Shown piece by piece: positions 61,930 through 64,000 of a DNA stretch of 64,000 nucleotides. Made by a program: the position numbers and the translations under genes. Positions within the stretch are counted from its first letter, which is position 1; the number at the start of each line of letters is the position of its first letter. Source of the DNA: Tubiluchus corallicola (taxonomy: Eukaryota; Priapulida; Priapulimorpha; Priapulimorphida; Tubiluchidae); assembly GCA_030141605.1 (NCBI GenBank), contig JAQGDQ010000644.1, forward strand, positions 51,001 through 115,000. The letters are read 5' to 3'. A model generated the notes under the pieces. That model was not told the DNA's origin, did no database searches, and worked only from the letters and a program-made list of their open reading frames with translations.

Positions 61930-62500
61930 GAGCAACATACATATATATATATATGATAAACTTGATATTACATGTATTACAGTTAGTCGGTCAATCAGAC
62001 TTGCACTCAGTTATGTCAGTCGGGCCTATATTCAAATATTTTGCATTAATTTGTAAAATTAATTTTAACCAATTTGGCATTAATTTTAATAACTTCTGCA
62101 TCATGTGACTCATTTAAAACACGAATTTCTGATTAATAGACATATAACGAAACTTAGGACCGAAATCAGAAAGAATACATTCCTCTGTTATACGAGCGTA
62201 GAGTGCACATTCAGCAATTACATGCAATTTCTCCTCTACTTTATTCAAACAACAATTTTTACATATTCATTGTTCTACAGGTATTTTTTCGGCTTATGAT
62301 GTCTACCGATTTTAATAGCTAATCTATAAGCACTAATACGAATTCTTGTTCTGTTAGTTTTGACATGTTTTTGAATACCAATCAACATTTTAATAATTTT
62401 CCATCTCATAAGAATTTTTAAGTTTTTAAATATTACATAACTTCTGAAAAAATAATTAACTCTTGTAACCATATACGGTTATTTGAGCTCAATTGTCAGC
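61930..62500 (-). mobile_element. LINE C-terminal fragment (minus strand)
   Basis: The minus strand near 62300-62360 reads RIRISAYRLAIKIGRHHKP. After decay it continues near 62170-62250 as VEEKLHVIAECALYARITEE. Together these match the ..FRISAH.L.IE.GR..KP....VE.E.H.L.ECPLY.. C-terminal region of CR1/L2-like non-LTR elements. Stops and frame changes show it is dead. A short TA run at 61942-61955 may mark the 3' tail. Confidence 0.65.
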
Positions 62501-62786
62501 TTGGACCTCGTACAAGTTTCTTAGCAAAAAGGACCGAGATCGAACGCGAATTAAATACTACAATTATAATGCGAATGGCATAGCTCGTCAACGCTTCACA
62601 CGTGTTCCTTCATATATCATTAAGCACATTAAATATCATAGCTATTCTAGACTCCATTACGAACCCTGTCATTCTAACAGAAGCAAGCGTGACTCGAGTG
62701 ACAACAACTTCAACATACATGCACCTCTTAATTACAGAATGTATCAGTCTATCTCTCCTATTCATTATAAATGTGACACGTGACAG

Positions 62787-62953
62787 CTTTCATTCCTGCT
62801 GTTGATGCTGTGGCAGCTGAGCACATGAAATTTCGCCAGATGCAAAGTGAGATGGAAACTTTATATACATCCTGGTACAAAGAATTGATAGCAGTGCTTG
62901 CCCAGAACAGAAAAAAGCACCAGTATGAAAATATTACACGAGAAGTATTCTAA
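62787..62953 (+). CDS. Possible terminal exon of an unidentified protein
   Basis: After GTGACAG a 55-codon frame reads FIPAVDAVAAEHMKFRQMQS and continues EMETLYTSWYKELIAVLAQ to NRKKHQYENITREVF and TAA (62951-62953). The composition is unlike the surrounding AT-driven ORFs: balanced, helical and amphipathic, with possible coiled coil. A pyrimidine stretch (TCTATCTCTCCTATTC) about 25 nt upstream supports a phase-1 acceptor. I do not recognise the family. It could be a host exon or a fragment of an older mobile element. Confidence 0.35.
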
Positions 62954-63059
62954 ATCAAACTTGATAATATGCCAGTCAAACTTTACATAAATTTCCTTTC
63001 CTTCTTCACTTCTTCATTCTTATCTTCTTTTACAGTGCAGTTCCGTTTCCGTCCTATGT

Positions 63060-63128
63060 TTATTCTTTCTTTCTTTCTTTCTTTCTTCCTTCCTTCCTTC
63101 CTTCCTTCCTTCCTTCCTTCCTTCCTTC

Positions 63129-63179
<51 letters not shown>

Positions 63180-63211
63180 ACTAAATTTCTTTTCTTCATT
63201 CATTCATTCAT

Positions 63212-63245
<34 letters not shown>
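63060..63245. repeat. (TTTC)n-(TTCC)n-(TTTC)n array
   Basis: A TTTC block switches to TTCC at about 63087-63128, back to TTTC, then ATTC units and TTTC again. The Phe/Leu/Ser ORF is an artefact. Confidence 0.96.
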
Positions 63246-63250
<5 letters not shown>

Positions 63251-64000
63251 TCTTTAATTTTACATTTTTTCTTCTTCATTATAAACTACTAATATTCAAA
63301 AAAAGTTACAATTAATGCATTACTGTCGACAACAGAAACTACCTTTTCCACCAACCATTGCCATCAAAACTGACGACAACGGCACAGGTAAGATTAACAA
63401 CAAGAAGAATTCTTGTCGTCTCATGCTGTTTAGAATTACACTCTGTACTATGCAGAAATATCTAATCTGTGCTTTTCGGCCACTTGAACATCATATAACA
63501 AGGTTTATAGAATGGGTATGGTAACTGTATATTATCAGAAGGTTGTAAATGACGGAAGATCTTTTCCAGCTGGCTTCTTTACACTCTGGTAGAAATATGG
63601 CTTCTTTTTACTTTGGTAGAACTCACCAAGAAACTATAGACAAATACACATAGTGCTGTAAAAACATTATTAAAAAAACCACAATCTTTTAAAACCTTCT
63701 GAAGGGTACCCAGAGTGTAGTCAGACAAGTGGACGTATGACTATAATTTCGTTAATTTTCCTGCTTTGCAAGATTTCGTAAGAATTAGTAATCCCAGAAC
63801 AAGTAGGTTAGGACAAATTAGGACAAATACCCACTACGGAACGAACTCTATAATCAAGCAAGCAATTCTACTTTGAAATTCTCTACCATTACAGGTTAAA
63901 CAAATCAGGTCCCTATCAGCATTTATAACAAAATTAAAATCATTAATATTAACCAGATATGAAATACCATCACACCAGTGCGACAACATACACAGAAATT

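Noticed and set aside
63336-63387. Small internal exon ending ACAG/GTAAGA
   Set aside because: A good donor and an open frame (KLPFPPTIAIKTDDNGT), but no recognisable product, no compatible neighbour exon in the window, and too short to stand alone.

Overview
The window is a piece of an AT-rich, repeat-laden animal nuclear genome. It has spliced genes with GT-AG introns, AATAAA poly(A) signals, long introns, many microsatellites, a tRNA-derived SINE, LINE fragments and small DNA-transposon relics. Its solid coding content is a same-strand tandem cluster of nicotinic acetylcholine receptor (nAChR) subunit genes. The cluster includes one subunit with an N-terminus typical of protostome alpha subunits and one subunit close to arthropod beta1. 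This points to a protostome invertebrate; I cannot place it more precisely from sequence alone.

Layout, all genes on the + strand. (1) nAChR-A, a divergent non-alpha subunit: exons 2 to 6 at 3389-3525, 4681-4725, 6713-6822, 8630-9596 and 11972-12175. Its signal-peptide exon is not found and probably lies upstream of the window. (2) nAChR-B, a complete beta1-like non-alpha subunit of 490 codons. Its signal-peptide exon is at 15420-15468, followed after a 20.5 kb first intron by exons at 35994-36130, 36971-37015, 39027-39136, 40367-41336 and 42815-42976. (3) nAChR-C, an alpha-type subunit. Only its first exon, 48821-49009, is visible; no further exon was found in the remaining 15 kb. A and B share exon sizes (137, 45, 110, about 970, terminal) and intron phases (1,0,0,2,0). 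This is the classic six-exon plan of vertebrate neuronal nAChR genes. Neither A nor B has the vicinal cysteines of an alpha subunit, so both would be structural or complementary-face partners in a pentamer; C could supply an alpha partner.

Much of the rest is repetitive. The first intron of nAChR-B holds a 69-bp minisatellite, a compound CTA array, TGTTC, GAAAA and ATT microsatellites, and several foldback elements. Intron 4 of B carries a hAT-type element with recognisable terminal inverted repeats and a near-perfect target duplication. Introns of A hold a 58-bp tandem duplication of its own splice acceptor, two foldback/MITE elements and an inverted pair of related minisatellites. Intergenic and 3' regions hold a dispersed repeat family of about 550 bp, a MITE pair, AATG/AACG and ACAGT arrays, a SINE with an ATT tail, and LINE 3' ends. 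All LINE pieces recognised are on the minus strand.

Two short coding-like segments outside the cluster (51378-51413 and 62787-62953) look like real exons of unidentified genes, but this is unproven. I see no tRNA, rRNA or CRISPR features.
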